Source: Pusillimonas sp. TS35
GTDB taxonomy: Bacteria; Pseudomonadota; Gammaproteobacteria; Burkholderiales; Burkholderiaceae_B
Direction of reading: 5' to 3'
Length of the DNA: 64,000 nt
Assembly: GCF_009857885.1 (NCBI RefSeq)
Contig: NZ_WWER01000008.1
Span: forward strand, 152,962 to 216,961
The number at the start of each line of letters is the position of its first letter. Position 1 is the stretch's first letter. The notes beneath the pieces were generated by a model. It was not told where the DNA came from and did no database searches. It was given only the letters and a program-made list of their open reading frames with translations. Below are positions 27,244 to 34,882 of the stretch, one piece after another. The translations under genes and the position numbers were made by a program.

Positions 27244-28269
27244 TTAGCGCAGGAACTGCGTATACCAGGGCATGGAGACTTCCAGGCCCTGCACGATATT
27301 GTGCATGGGCTCATAGCCCAGCAGTTCACGCGCCTTGGAAATATCGGCCTGCGAGTGCCGCACATCGCCCGCGCGGAATTCTGCGTGCACCGGTGGCTTG
27401 TCGTACACAATACCAGTCTTGCCCAGCGCAGCCGTCAGGTAGTCGAAGAGCTGATTCAGGCTGGTGCGGGCGTTGTAGGCCACGTTATAGACCTGGTTGA
27501 CGCCATCGGGTTGTGCCAGCGCGGCCAGTATATTGGCCTGCACCACGTTGTCGATGAAGCAGAAGTCGCGGCTGGTTTCGCCGTCGCCATTCACGACCAC
27601 GTCTTCGCCCTTGATCATGGCCGCTATCCACTTGGGAATGACGGCAGCATAGGCGCCGTTGGGATCCTGGCGCTTGCCGAACACATTGAAGTAGCGCAGC
27701 CCGATGCTGCCGAAACCATAGGCCCGCGCGAACACATCAGCGTACAGCTCATTCACGTATTTGGTAACCGCATAGGGCGACAGCGGTTTGCCGATCTGGT
27801 CTTCGACCTTAGGCAGTGCCTCGTGGTCGCCGTAGGTGGAACTGGACGCCGCGTAGACGAACGACTTGACCTCGGCATCGCGCGCCGCCACCAGCATGTT
27901 CAGGAAGCCGTCCACATTGACGCTGTTGGATGTAAGCGGATCCTTGAGCGACCGCGGCACCGAGCCCAGCGCCGCCTGGTGCAGCACATAATCGACGCCC
28001 GCCGTCACCTTGCGGCAGGTGTCCAGGTTGCGGATGTCGCCCTTGTGGAATGTGAACCGGGCCCAGCGCTCAGGACCCACGTTTTTTTCGACCTCATCCA
28101 GGTTGTACTGGTGGCCAGTGGAGAAGTCGTCCAGGCCGACCACCTTCTGGCCGAGCAGCAGCAGGGCCTCGAGCAGGTTGGAGCCGATGAAGCCGGCGCA
28201 GCCGGTCACCAGCCAGACTTTGGGGGACTCCTGGAGGCCGGTGGTTACCTTTTCATAGCGGGTTGTCAT
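27244..28269 (-). CDS. wbpP: UDP-N-acetylglucosamine/glucuronate 4-epimerase (WbpP/TviC type)
   Basis: 341-residue extended SDR epimerase, the same length as WbpP. The NAD-binding TGCAGFIG is at residues 22-29, and the catalytic YxxxK reads YAVTK in [27 protein letters not shown] and [16 protein letters not shown] are typical of the WbpP/WbgU/TviC group, which acts on UDP-GlcNAc and UDP-GlcNAcA. It follows the C6 dehydrogenase by 12 bases. The pair would give UDP-GalNAcA. Confidence 0.92.
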   Translation of the reverse strand: MTTRYEKVTTGLQESPKVWLVTGCAGFIGSNLLEALLLLGQKVVGLDDFSTGHQYNLDEVEKNVGPERWARFTFHKGDIRNLDTCRKVTAGVDYVLHQAALGSVPRSLKDPLTSNSVNVDGFLNMLVAARDAEVKSFVYAASSSTYGDHEALPKVEDQIGKPLSPYAVTKYVNELYADVFARAYGFGSIGLRYFNVFGKRQDPNGAYAAVIPKWIAAMIKGEDVVVNGDGETSRDFCFIDNVVQANILAALAQPDGVNQVYNVAYNARTSLNQLFDYLTAALGKTGIVYDKPPVHAEFRAGDVRHSQADISKARELLGYEPMHNIVQGLEVSMPWYTQFLR

Positions 28270-28281
28270 TGCAGTACCTCT

Positions 28282-29556
28282 TTACAAACGCAGGTCAGAT
28301 TCAGACTGTGCCAATGCGTACTTAAGATCGTACAGCACATGATCCGCTTTGCCGAATGCGCGTATTGCAGCCGCCCCCATCTCGACGAACTGATGGTGCG
28401 ATACGGCCAGGATAATCCCGTCGTACGAACCTTTGGCGGGTTCCGCAACCGGTGTGATCCCATATTCGTGCACCGCTTCGGCGGGGTCGACCCATGGATC
28501 GTACACATCGACATCGATGCTGTATTCGCCCAACTCGCGCACAATATCCACAACGCGCGTGTTGCGCAGGTCGGGGCAGTTTTCCTTGAAGGTCAGGCCC
28601 ATCACCAGCACGCGAGAATTCTGCACCTGGATGCGGCGCTTGGTCATGGCCTTGATCAGTTGCGACACCACATAGCCGCCCATGGAATCATTGAGCCGCC
28701 GGCCGGCCAGGATAATTTCGGGGTGGTAGCCGATGGACTGCGCCTTGTGCGTCAGATAGTACGGGTCGACGCCAATGCAGTGCCCACCCACCAGGCCCGG
28801 GCGAAACGGCAGGAAGTTCCACTTGGTTCCGGCGGCCTGCAGAACGGCTTCGGTATCGATGCCCATGCGGTTGAAGATCAGCGCCAGTTCGTTGATCAAT
28901 GCGATGTTCACGTCGCGCTGGGTGTTTTCGATTACCTTCGCCGCCTCAGCCACCTTGATCGATGACGCCTTGTGCGTGCCTGCGGTAATGATCTGGCCGT
29001 ACAACTCGTTCACCAGGTCGGCCACTTCGGGCGTGGAACCGGCCGTCACCTTTTTAATGGTGGACACGCGGTGCTCCTTGTCACCCGGGTTGATGCGCTC
29101 AGGGCTATAACCGGCAAAGAAGTCCTCGTTGAACTTCAGGCCGGAGACGCGCTCCAGAACCGGCACGCAGTCTTCCTCGGTGGCGCCGGGGTAAACCGTG
29201 GATTCGTAGATCACAATGTCGCCGCGCTTGAGCACTTTGCCCAGCGTTTCGCTGGCCCGGATCAACGGGGTGAGATCAGGCTGCTTGTACTCGTCGATCG
29301 GGGTAGGCACCGTGACGATGAACACATTCGCGTTGGCCAGTTGCTCCGGCTCGTTGCTGAATGACAGGTTCTTCGCCTCGGCCAGTTCCTCGCTGCTCAC
29401 TTCCAGCGTGTGATCCCTGCCTTCTTTGAGTTCCGCAATGCGGCGAGGGTTGATGTCGAAGCCAAGCACTGTACGCTTCTTGCCAAATTCGACTGCCAAC
29501 GGCAAGCCAACGTAGCCCAGACCGACTACTGCGAGTTTCACATCTTGAATCTGCAA
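28282..29556 (-). CDS. wbpO: UDP-N-acetyl-D-glucosamine 6-dehydrogenase (WbpO/TviB type)
   Basis: 424-residue UDP-sugar dehydrogenase that oxidises C6 of a UDP-HexNAc to a uronic acid with 2 NAD+. The N-terminal [16 protein letters not shown] binds NAD, and the catalytic Cys260 lies in [14 protein letters not shown]-terminal dehydrogenase domain follows ([17 protein letters not shown]). It starts with TTG behind GGGAG. With the next gene it defines a UDP-GalNAcA supply module, as in Vi antigen and Pseudomonas O6 loci. Confidence 0.93.
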   Translation of the reverse strand: MQIQDVKLAVVGLGYVGLPLAVEFGKKRTVLGFDINPRRIAELKEGRDHTLEVSSEELAEAKNLSFSNEPEQLANANVFIVTVPTPIDEYKQPDLTPLIRASETLGKVLKRGDIVIYESTVYPGATEEDCVPVLERVSGLKFNEDFFAGYSPERINPGDKEHRVSTIKKVTAGSTPEVADLVNELYGQIITAGTHKASSIKVAEAAKVIENTQRDVNIALINELALIFNRMGIDTEAVLQAAGTKWNFLPFRPGLVGGHCIGVDPYYLTHKAQSIGYHPEIILAGRRLNDSMGGYVVSQLIKAMTKRRIQVQNSRVLVMGLTFKENCPDLRNTRVVDIVRELGEYSIDVDVYDPWVDPAEAVHEYGITPVAEPAKGSYDGIILAVSHHQFVEMGAAAIRAFGKADHVLYDLKYALAQSESDLRL

Positions 29557-29607
29557 CTTGATTCTCCCACGCTAAAAAAACAGAAAAATAGATGGCCGCG
29601 CGCCCCG

Positions 29608-30741
29608 CTATTTACGGCGGCCGCGCCCCAGGGATGGCAGCAACAGCCACGAGGGCCGGCGCCATGACACCAGGCGCGAATACAGCCACAGATAGGCCGC
29701 GGCAAACAGCGCAATGCTGCCACATAGAATCCAGGCGTTGTCCCACCAGATCGTGGCAGGCACGAGGCCGATGAGCGCCAACACCCACAGGTAAGGCGAC
29801 GTCATTGCATTGCACAGCGCCGGCACCGCATGACGCCGGTCGCGGCTGAACGTCACCCGCACCAGACGACGAAACACCAGTTGATGCAGATGCAAAGCAT
29901 CGGGCTGATCCACCGGCGTGCCGCGCTTGAAACGGCGGCGCCAGATCGAAAACATGGTTTCAAACACTGGGTAAAAAAGCACAGCCAGCGCGTAGAACGG
30001 CGACACACTGGGGTTACGCACCACCAGTTGCACTGCCAGTTCAGCCAGCATGAAGCCCAGGAAGTATGCGCCGCCGTCTCCCAGGAATACACGCCCGAAT
30101 GGGAAGTTCCACACCAGGAATCCCAGTGTGGCCGATGCCAAAGAAGTGGAAATCAGGAAAATGGGGGTGTCACCCACCTGCAGCGCAACCAGCGCCAGTG
30201 AAACGGCCATCAGCGTGGCAATCATGCCTGCCAGGCCATTCATGCCGTCGACGATATTGAGCGCATGCGTACAGCCCCCCACTGCCACCATCGTGAAGAG
30301 CAGGGATACCGGCCAAAATGACAGCACCCAGTCCGCCCAGGACAGCCCGACCCGCGACACGCCGCCAAGCAGCCACCACGCAATTGCGGCCGAGATAAAC
30401 GCCGCCAGCAAGCGCTTGCCCGAGCCCACATCTTTCGTAATATCTTCAACCAGGCCCGCAACGAAAACAGGCATGGCAGCAATGAAAAGCACGGGCCAGA
30501 GCCAGGTGAGGGTCATGTTGCTGGGCCCAAGCACCAGCAGGCCCGCCAAGCTGCCCGCCACCACCGCCAGGCCCCCCACGCGAGGGGTGGAACGGGTATG
30601 GCTGGCCTGCGGCTTGTTCAGGTCTGTATCGCCGGTTAACTTGCCGTGCCATCGTTCGGAAACAACGATAAGGCCGCCGACCATGAACGCGACAATACAG
30701 ATATAGAGCCAGGTGAAGGAGTCCCAAGACTGAGGAGACAA
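29608..30741 (-). CDS. Undecaprenyl-phosphate sugar-1-phosphate transferase (WecA/WbpL family)
   Basis: Polytopic membrane enzyme, 377 residues from the TTG at 30741, that starts a glycan by placing a HexNAc-1-phosphate on undecaprenyl phosphate. Family motifs are present: STPRVGGLAVV after the first helix, NIVDGMNGLAGM (Asp-rich catalytic loop) and FPFGRVFLGDGGAYFLGF, plus a His-rich loop DALHLHQLVFRR. The TTG at 30741 has AGGA 6 bases upstream and places the first membrane helix correctly; ATG at 30816 without a ribosome site is the alternative. It is the first gene of the polysaccharide operon, just downstream of a strong terminator-like hairpin. Confidence 0.88.
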   Translation of the reverse strand: MSPQSWDSFTWLYICIVAFMVGGLIVVSERWHGKLTGDTDLNKPQASHTRSTPRVGGLAVVAGSLAGLLVLGPSNMTLTWLWPVLFIAAMPVFVAGLVEDITKDVGSGKRLLAAFISAAIAWWLLGGVSRVGLSWADWVLSFWPVSLLFTMVAVGGCTHALNIVDGMNGLAGMIATLMAVSLALVALQVGDTPIFLISTSLASATLGFLVWNFPFGRVFLGDGGAYFLGFMLAELAVQLVVRNPSVSPFYALAVLFYPVFETMFSIWRRRFKRGTPVDQPDALHLHQLVFRRLVRVTFSRDRRHAVPALCNAMTSPYLWVLALIGLVPATIWWDNAWILCGSIALFAAAYLWLYSRLVSWRRPSWLLLPSLGRGRRK

Positions 30742-30859
30742 TGCAAATCCTGTTCGAGTCAATATGTATGGATTGACGATATTACCGGTTGACAGTTGCG
30801 TAAATCCGGCATGCATCGGGTAATTAACGTAACAATACCTAAAACATCGCCGAAAAAAC

Positions 30860-30893
30860 AAAAAAAAAGCCCGAGATCGTAAGATCTCGGGCT
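30860..30893 (-). terminator. Strong intrinsic terminator, leftward
   Basis: An 11-bp perfect stem AGCCCGAGATC/GATCTCGGGCT with a 4-base loop is followed on the minus strand by eight T residues. It lies upstream of the first polysaccharide gene, so leftward transcription from the promoter at 31032-31060 should end here unless antiterminated. Confidence 0.88.
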
Positions 30894-31025
30894 AAATCCA
30901 CCAAAGGAGGAGGGTGGAGGAGACAACCGGGGCATGTCGCCGCTACGAAAGCCTTACGCTGTGCGTACTAGCTTGAGACCTGTGACTGAGGGTTTACCCG
31001 CTGCAATCACGTTGCGACATCCAAT
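30860..31025 (-). ncRNA. Candidate structured small RNA (or attenuated leader) with 16S-tail-like loop
   Basis: A ~166-nt minus-strand transcript is predicted from a sigma70-like promoter (31032-31060) to a strong intrinsic terminator (30868-30893). No open frame explains it. Structure seen in sequence: a long-range helix of ATGTCGC (31014-31020) with GCGACAT (30934-30940); a small hairpin TACGC-ACA-GCGTA (30955-30967); and a hairpin CCACC-CUCCUCCUUU-GGUGG (30898-30917) whose loop includes CCUCCUUU, the sequence of the 16S rRNA 3' tail. C-rich anti-Shine-Dalgarno loops are known in bacterial sRNAs. An alternative is a leader attenuator of the polysaccharide operon. Confidence 0.6.
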
Positions 31026-31031
31026 AACTGA

Positions 31032-31060
31032 ATTGTATAGATTTCTTTTGTGCGTTGCAA
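31032..31060 (-). promoter_or_regulatory. Sigma70-type promoter for the candidate small RNA
   Basis: On the minus strand TTGCAA (31055-31060) and TACAAT (31032-31037) are 17 bases apart. The start of transcription is expected near A31025. The rest of the gap to coq7 (31061-31195) shows no gene. Confidence 0.65.
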
Positions 31061-31195
31061 GATCATTAGCCTGAAAAACTGTAACAACCAAAAAAGTGTG
31101 GCGTTTTCGATACTATGCCATAGGGCTATACCCTGAGAGGTAATTAAGTGTTAGTACGGATTGCAAGCCTTACCCTGGCCAGGACCACTCTGCGA

Positions 31196-31900
31196 TCAGA
31201 TGCGGTAGGCGGTGGTCGTCATGACCTTGGACATAGCCCGCATGGCCAAACGCACCGGAGCCGGCAAACGGTGGCCGCCATGCTGCTCTGCAGTATTGCG
31301 GTGCTTGATCTCGTCATCCCGCATCTGGGTGACAATACGGCGAGAACGCGCGTCATTGCTGGGTAAATCGTCAAGATGGCGATCCAGATGCTGCTCAACC
31401 TGGCGCTCGGTTTCGGCCATAAAACCCAGGTTGGCGCCCACGCCAGCCCGCCCCGCCACGACACCCAGCGTAAACGACCCAGCATACCAAAAAGGGTTCA
31501 GAAGGCTCGGGCGACTGCGCAACTCGGCAATGCGATCGTGGCACCACGCCAGATGATCCACTTCTTCGGACGCGGCCTGATAGAACACTTTGCGAATTGA
31601 TGCATCGCGGCAAAAAAACGCTTGGCCGCGATACAAGGCTTGCGCACAAATCTCGCCTACATGGTTAACCCGCATAAGGCCGGCGGCGTGGCGTTGAGCG
31701 TCAGGGGGCAGCGCCTCGCCCCCCTCTTCGCCCGACGGCCCAGGCCGGCCCGCCGGATTGGGCCGCGCAGCCTGGACCGAACCGCCTAATATCTGCGCGG
31801 CACGGCCGAATTCTGCCAGGGCGCGGTCGAAAATGCCCATACGCCGCTCCAGGGGCCGAATATTGACGGTGCCCGAGGGCGTACCGGAAGAGGCTTCCAT
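31196..31900 (-). CDS. coq7: 2-polyprenyl-3-methyl-6-methoxy-1,4-benzoquinone monooxygenase (Coq7)
   Basis: 234-residue di-iron hydroxylase that adds the C6 (C5 in older numbering) hydroxyl in ubiquinone synthesis; it replaces UbiF in many betaproteobacteria. Iron-binding motifs are visible: MRVNHVGEICAQALY (Glu and ExxH region), EEVDHLAWCHDRI and the C-terminal RDDEIKH. The ATG at 31900 has AAAGGA upstream. A Gly/Pro-rich segment of about 25 residues precedes the catalytic core. Confidence 0.95.
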   Translation of the reverse strand: MEASSGTPSGTVNIRPLERRMGIFDRALAEFGRAAQILGGSVQAARPNPAGRPGPSGEEGGEALPPDAQRHAAGLMRVNHVGEICAQALYRGQAFFCRDASIRKVFYQAASEEVDHLAWCHDRIAELRSRPSLLNPFWYAGSFTLGVVAGRAGVGANLGFMAETERQVEQHLDRHLDDLPSNDARSRRIVTQMRDDEIKHRNTAEQHGGHRLPAPVRLAMRAMSKVMTTTAYRI

Positions 31901-31996
31901 GTTGATTCCTTTCTGTGCTTGCCCGAGTGCCATACACACCCTTATTGCCATTTACAACCCTGCGCCAAAAAACGCGCTCGTATTACCTTATTGCAA

Positions 31997-32770
31997 TTAT
32001 CGCAAAAAGCCCGCGATCCGGCGCCGCCAGGCCCAAGCCCAAGCAAGCGGCAGGCCCAGCGCCAGCAGCAGCAAGCCCGTCCCAGCAATGACTTGATCCC
32101 CCAGCAGGTAGACATTGCACAGTCGCTGCGGGTTATCGCGGTAAAGCATGCCCACAACGGCGAGCATCCAGCAAAAGTTTCCCAGGAAAAACAGCTGAAT
32201 CACCATATTGGCCCGCCGCAGGCTGTCATGCAGGATATAGCCCGCTGCCAGCAGGCTGACGTACTTGGCCACAGCAAGCGGCCACGCGAGTGCGGCGCCA
32301 TCCAGCGCGCGCGGAATCATCCAGTAGGCGCCCACCAGGCTGAAAAACAACAAGCCAGGGATGCCATAGGCATTGAATCGCCCCACATGCCGGCGCCACC
32401 GCCCGTGCACACCTTTTCCTGGCAGCCGGTCGCCAACGCCGCGTCTCGTGCACGCTTCGGCCACCTGTCTGCTCCTTTCTCCGACCCGTTCTGTGTTGTG
32501 TTCGTCAGCCCGCCCCACGTATCTGTCGTCAGTACGCTCCGTGTGCCTTTCGTCGGCGGGCTTGCCGGCCCCATCGCTGTCAGCACGCGCGGCAGCGGCT
32601 AGACACACGCCAGCAGCCAGGATAAGCGGTATGTGCACCAGCATGTGCAGCCACATTGCGCCCGTCAGCAGTCTGTCGAACGCCACCGCCGCCAGGAGCA
32701 ATGCCGGCCCCAGCCATGCAGGCGCGGGGCCGGCCGCGCGGAATGCCGAAAAATGAAAACCTGGCCTCAT
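31997..32770 (-). CDS. Unknown membrane protein of the oxidase cluster
   Basis: 257 residues with about six hydrophobic segments. Two lie before, and the rest after, a long charged insert of about 60 residues rich in Asp, Glu, Arg and His (for example DERHTERTDDRY). WLHMLVHIPLILAAG and a later FNAYGIPGLLFFSLVGAYW stand out. It overlaps the SCO gene by 4 bases (ATGA) with a strong GGAGGAG site, so it is part of the oxidase operon. A role in metal delivery or oxidase assembly (a CtaG-like place in the operon) is plausible but not shown; no family was recognised. Confidence 0.75.
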   Translation of the reverse strand: MRPGFHFSAFRAAGPAPAWLGPALLLAAVAFDRLLTGAMWLHMLVHIPLILAAGVCLAAAARADSDGAGKPADERHTERTDDRYVGRADEHNTERVGERSRQVAEACTRRGVGDRLPGKGVHGRWRRHVGRFNAYGIPGLLFFSLVGAYWMIPRALDGAALAWPLAVAKYVSLLAAGYILHDSLRRANMVIQLFFLGNFCWMLAVVGMLYRDNPQRLCNVYLLGDQVIAGTGLLLLALGLPLAWAWAWRRRIAGFLR

Positions 32771-33663
32771 CGGTCTCCTCCTGCGGCGCGTATCCGCCAA
32801 CGCGGCGTCTCGGCCTTGGCTGTCTCCGTTGGTGCTATCTCGGTCTTGATCATGGTGTTGCCGACCGCGCTTTCTGTGCTCTCACCGTCGCCAGCAAAAC
32901 GCTTTCTGTCCGGCACGGGGCCGCCGATGGCCGAGCCGCCGTCGCGCGTGACGCGAATCGCACTATTCAGGTATGCGATCAGCCCATCCGGATCGCCGAT
33001 GTCCATGACACGGACCAGGTGGCCGTCCGGGTGGACGACATGATAGGCGGCATTGTGCTCGTACTGCCCGTAGGACGCCGGCACGACGATAATGCCGAAG
33101 GCGTCCAGCAGCGCCTGCCGCCGCACGCCTGGCGCCAGCGTTGCCGTACGCCATAGCGCAGGATCTGCATGGCGCGTCTGGGCATAGCGGCGCAGATACT
33201 CGGGCGTGTCGGCTGGGTCGAAGCTCAGGCTCAGCAGCCTTACCCGATCGCCCCAACCGCGTTCGGCGATGGCCTGCTGCAGTTGCTGGAACTCCGCCCC
33301 CATCGCCAGGCAGATAGAAACGCAGCGCGTGTACATGAAATTGACGACCGCAATCCGGCCATCATCGCCCAGTACCCGCCGCAACGCTGTCTGCGCGCCG
33401 TCCTGGCCCACCAGCGGCGCATCAGGCAGCATGCGTGGCACACGCGCTATATCGACGCGTCGCGCAGCCTCGGTCGTCAGCACCATGAATCCCTCGGTCT
33501 GCCCATAGAACGCGAAGAAGCCAGCCAAACATACAAGGAGCGCCGCCACCACACTTTTCACACCAGATCCCGGCTCGCCGCCATGCGCCCCACCGACATG
33601 CATAGCACCGGCCTGCATCGCATTGGGATGCATCGCATCGGCATGTGGATCACTCGGCGGCAC
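32767..33663 (-). CDS. SCO1/SenC family copper chaperone with His/Met-rich N-terminus
   Basis: 298-residue thioredoxin-fold membrane-anchored protein for CuA/CuB assembly or redox sensing. The copper-binding cysteines are C114 and C118 in YTRCVSIC (CxxxC), with His208/His211 in YHVVH as the likely third ligand. One membrane helix is at about residues 36-53. The cytoplasmic N-terminus (residues 1-30) repeats Met, His and Ala in a way that could bind copper. It begins with GTG shortly after the cytochrome c stop. It also carries a C-terminal extension of about 60 residues past the SCO core. Confidence 0.87.
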   Translation of the reverse strand: MPPSDPHADAMHPNAMQAGAMHVGGAHGGEPGSGVKSVVAALLVCLAGFFAFYGQTEGFMVLTTEAARRVDIARVPRMLPDAPLVGQDGAQTALRRVLGDDGRIAVVNFMYTRCVSICLAMGAEFQQLQQAIAERGWGDRVRLLSLSFDPADTPEYLRRYAQTRHADPALWRTATLAPGVRRQALLDAFGIIVVPASYGQYEHNAAYHVVHPDGHLVRVMDIGDPDGLIAYLNSAIRVTRDGGSAIGGPVPDRKRFAGDGESTESAVGNTMIKTEIAPTETAKAETPRWRIRAAGGDR

Positions 33664-33673
33664 GCAGGCTCAC

Positions 33674-34270
33674 CTACTTCATCGCGCTCAGTTCAGCATC
33701 TCCGTTCCAGGGCGCATCGTGGCTCGCCGTGGCCGCGCGCTGCGCCTTCACCAGCGCTTCGTCCACCGCGCCGGCTGCATTGCCGAAACTGGTGCGGATA
33801 TGGCTCACCACAGCGGCGAGCTCGGCGTCACTTAGCTTGTCTTTGAACATGGGCATCATGCCGTTATAAGTGGCGCCCTGTACCGTCAGCGCCCCGCTGA
33901 TGCCATGCAGCACAATCTGGATGGTGGTTTCCGGCTTGCCCGTCACCCACTCAGACTTGGCCAACGGCGGAAATACCCCGGCCAACCCCACACCCGTCGC
34001 CTGGTGGCAGGCGGCGCAATGGGCCGTATACAACTGTGCGCCATCGACCTTGCCGCCCTCCGCTGGCCCTGCCACCTTGAAATCCGCCGCAGTGCGCCTG
34101 TCGCCATACGACGGCGGGTTGGGCTGGTAGCTCAGGTACAGATACCCGATGGCCCAGGCAAAAAGCCCCGCCACAATGGCAAGCACCAGCTTGGGCACCG
34201 GCCGGCCGCCTTCATAGGGCTCGGGCATCTCGCGCCGCTGTGCCTGGGTCTGTTTCGATTGATCCGACAT
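33674..34270 (-). CDS. Membrane-anchored monohaem cytochrome c of the oxidase module
   Basis: 198 residues: a short cytoplasmic tail, one membrane anchor (about residues 27-47) and a class I cytochrome c domain with haem motif CAACH (C85-C88-H89) and Met ligand candidates in YNGMMPMFKDKLSD. It takes the place of the dihaem CcoP subunit and would feed electrons to the CcoO/CcoN pair. The start at 34270 has GGAGAAG upstream. It follows the CcoO gene by 15 bases. Confidence 0.88.
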   Translation of the reverse strand: MSDQSKQTQAQRREMPEPYEGGRPVPKLVLAIVAGLFAWAIGYLYLSYQPNPPSYGDRRTAADFKVAGPAEGGKVDGAQLYTAHCAACHQATGVGLAGVFPPLAKSEWVTGKPETTIQIVLHGISGALTVQGATYNGMMPMFKDKLSDAELAAVVSHIRTSFGNAAGAVDEALVKAQRAATASHDAPWNGDAELSAMK

Positions 34271-34285
34271 ACTCTTCTCCGAGCC

Positions 34286-34879
34286 TCACCGAGCCTGTTC
34301 GGGCGGCGGCGCAACGGGATACGTGCGGTCCAGCGCCAGCAGGTACTGCACCAAATCCAACGCTTCCTGGCGCGCCACCACCACTTTGCCCGGTGGTTCG
34401 TAGCCCGGCGGAAGGTTCACTACCTTGTCGCCGGCCTCGGCCTTGTCCTTGATCTCGAAAAGAAAGGGGTAAGAAGGCATGATGCTGCCGGGTGTATAAG
34501 CACGCGGTTGATAAAGGTGCCCGAGGTTCCAGTCCACACTGGGCTGGCGCGCACCGATGTTCAGCAGATCGGGCCCCGTACGCATGGTGCCCAGCAAGTG
34601 CGGATGATCATAGTAATAATCGCCCGCCACGGGTGCGCGCCCCCAGCCGCGTGCAAAATCGGGGGCCTGCTGCTGCGCGCGGGGCTGCTGGGTATGGCAG
34701 TACACGCAGCCGTTATCGATGTATTGCTGCCGCCCGCGCAATTGTTGCGAGGTATAAGGCTTGAGGCTTGGCGACGGCTGCACATCCGACAACTGCATAT
34801 ACGGCAGCACGACCAGCGTGGCGGTGGCCAGCGCCAACGTGACCATGGCGCCGCTCAACAGTTTGTATTCGCTTTCCAT
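34286..34879 (-). CDS. ccoO: cbb3-type oxidase subunit II (CcoO-like)
   Basis: 197-residue monohaem cytochrome c with an N-terminal membrane anchor (about residues 8-27). The haem site is C58-V-Y-C61-H62, and GRQQYIDNGCVYCHTQQPR is typical of CcoO/FixO. A later MPSYPFLF provides the usual Met ligand region. It lies 3 bases after the CcoN stop, in the same operon. Confidence 0.9.
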   Translation of the reverse strand: MESEYKLLSGAMVTLALATATLVVLPYMQLSDVQPSPSLKPYTSQQLRGRQQYIDNGCVYCHTQQPRAQQQAPDFARGWGRAPVAGDYYYDHPHLLGTMRTGPDLLNIGARQPSVDWNLGHLYQPRAYTPGSIMPSYPFLFEIKDKAEAGDKVVNLPPGYEPPGKVVVARQEALDLVQYLLALDRTYPVAPPPEQAR

Positions 34880-34882
34880 AAA

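Noticed and set aside
27301..28965. 554-codon plus-strand frame opposite the epimerase and dehydrogenase
   Set aside because: Crosses two conserved genes on the other strand and lacks any domain motif.
30860..31025. 6S RNA or tmRNA as identity for the structured transcript
   Set aside because: No 6S-like long closed stem with central bubble, and no tRNA-like end with CCA or tag-coding frame, was seen.
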